DNA from: JAYQKL01 sp038142705
GTDB lineage: Bacteria > Pseudomonadota > Alphaproteobacteria > RS24
Direction: 5' to 3'
Length of the DNA stretch: 64,000 bases
Assembly (NCBI GenBank): GCA_965217015.1
Contig: OZ244224.1
Coordinates: 1,798,001-1,862,000 of the forward strand
Shown: positions 63,471 to 64,000 of the stretch, piece after piece
Position numbering within the stretch: the first letter of the stretch is position 1
How the letters are laid out: every line of letters begins with the position of its first letter
Notes under the pieces: generated by a model
The model's database searches: none
What the model saw: only the letters and a program-made list of their open reading frames with translations
What the model was told of the DNA's origin: nothing
Position numbers and translations under genes: made by a program

Positions 63471-64000
63471 ATGAATTTTGTAAATGATATGGCGTGGGTC
63501 TTGCCCCTGCGCAGCGAAGAATTATCACTGTTTTTTAAGGCTGTTACAGCGCTGGGATATTTTCAATTCCTGTTTGTGTTCATGGCTTTTGGCTTTTATT
63601 TCTGGCGCTCTTCAGTGTTTTACAAGCTCGCTCTCATGTTGTTTTTCACCGGTGGCATAAACATGTTTTTGAAAGATGTGATGCAGGACCCGCGCCCTGA
63701 TGCCATTTTCAGTCTTGATGAGCAAACCGGCGAGTCTTATGGCTGGCCCTCAGGTCATGCGCAAATGGCCATTGTTTTATGGGGGTGGCTGGCTTTGCAT
63801 GTGACAGTGAACTGGCAAAAAATACTGCTTTGGACTGTCGCGGCTCTGATTTGTTTCAGTCGTCTTTATTTGGGCGTGCATGATATTGGCGATATATCGG
63901 GCGGTGTTGTTTTAGGCGGGCTGACCCTGTGGCTTTGGTATCAGCTCTCTTCATCTGATAAGCTTGAAAACGCCTTTCAGGAATTAGGAGCTGTGCGGAT
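63471..64000 (+). CDS. PAP2-family membrane phosphatase, 3' end outside window
   Basis: 176 codons visible, no stop before the window end. Start ATG 63,471 with GAGG 5 nt upstream (a second ATG is three bases earlier). The three PAP2 motifs are intact: KDVMQDPRP, GWPSGHA and SRLYLGVHDIGD. Several membrane helices are evident. Such enzymes dephosphorylate lipid phosphates such as phosphatidate or undecaprenyl pyrophosphate; which one is unclear. Confidence 0.88.
   Translation, partial: MNFVNDMAWVLPLRSEELSLFFKAVTALGYFQFLFVFMAFGFYFWRSSVFYKLALMLFFTGGINMFLKDVMQDPRPDAIFSLDEQTGESYGWPSGHAQMAIVLWGWLALHVTVNWQKILLWTVAALICFSRLYLGVHDIGDISGGVVLGGLTLWLWYQLSSSDKLENAFQELGAVR

Overview
The window looks like a chromosomal segment of an alphaproteobacterium, probably marine. 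The base composition is moderate (about half G+C by eye). The evidence is alphaproteobacterial gene neighbourhoods: rnd-lptC/lptA-lptB-hpf; NDUFA9-like, uppP, GST, queG, SDR; and infC-rpmI-rplT-pheS-pheT. Genus cannot be fixed without a marker search.

Region 1 (1-34,888) is a run of five plus-strand genes for very large, acidic, repeat-built proteins without signal peptides. They are built from VCBS, cadherin-like, Calx-beta-like, Ig-like and RTX (GGxGxD) units with C-terminal modules typical of type I secretion substrates. The first is open at its 5' end and already exceeds 5,750 residues; the fifth is a 5'-truncated remnant. No ABC exporter, membrane fusion protein or TolC gene is visible. 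The proteins share several small modules that are hard to place in named families and that interrupt host domains at repeated positions.

Region 2 (30,816-38,245) carries the envelope/hibernation operon on the minus strand: rnd, a fused lptC-lptA, lptB and hpf. A block of about 1.2 kb (end of an RTX gene, terminator, hpf, 3' part of lptB) exists twice. This gives two hpf genes and a dead lptB tail joined to the truncated RTX gene.

Region 3 (38,331-49,099) holds a sulfotransferase/alkylsulfatase-like pair behind a palindromic operator, a cold-shock protein, a lipoprotein, tRNA-Leu(CAG), and a conserved block of NDUFA9-like SDR, uppP, GST, queG, SDR, an ABHD10-like hydrolase and a GT4 glycosyltransferase.

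Region 4 (49,144-58,144) is translation machinery: infC with an ATA start, rpmI, rplT, pheS, pheT, lepA, tRNA-Ser(GGA) and typA. Between lepA and tRNA-Ser lies an exact four-unit 91-bp tandem array in which every unit begins with the first 14 nt of the tRNA. This is the oddest non-coding structure in the window.

Region 5 (58,273-64,000) has a formylglycine-type sulfatase, two SnoaL-like proteins flanking a TonB-dependent receptor, and a PAP2 phosphatase that runs off the end. The sulfatase, sulfotransferase and alkylsulfatase-like genes together suggest handling of sulfated organic compounds (inference).
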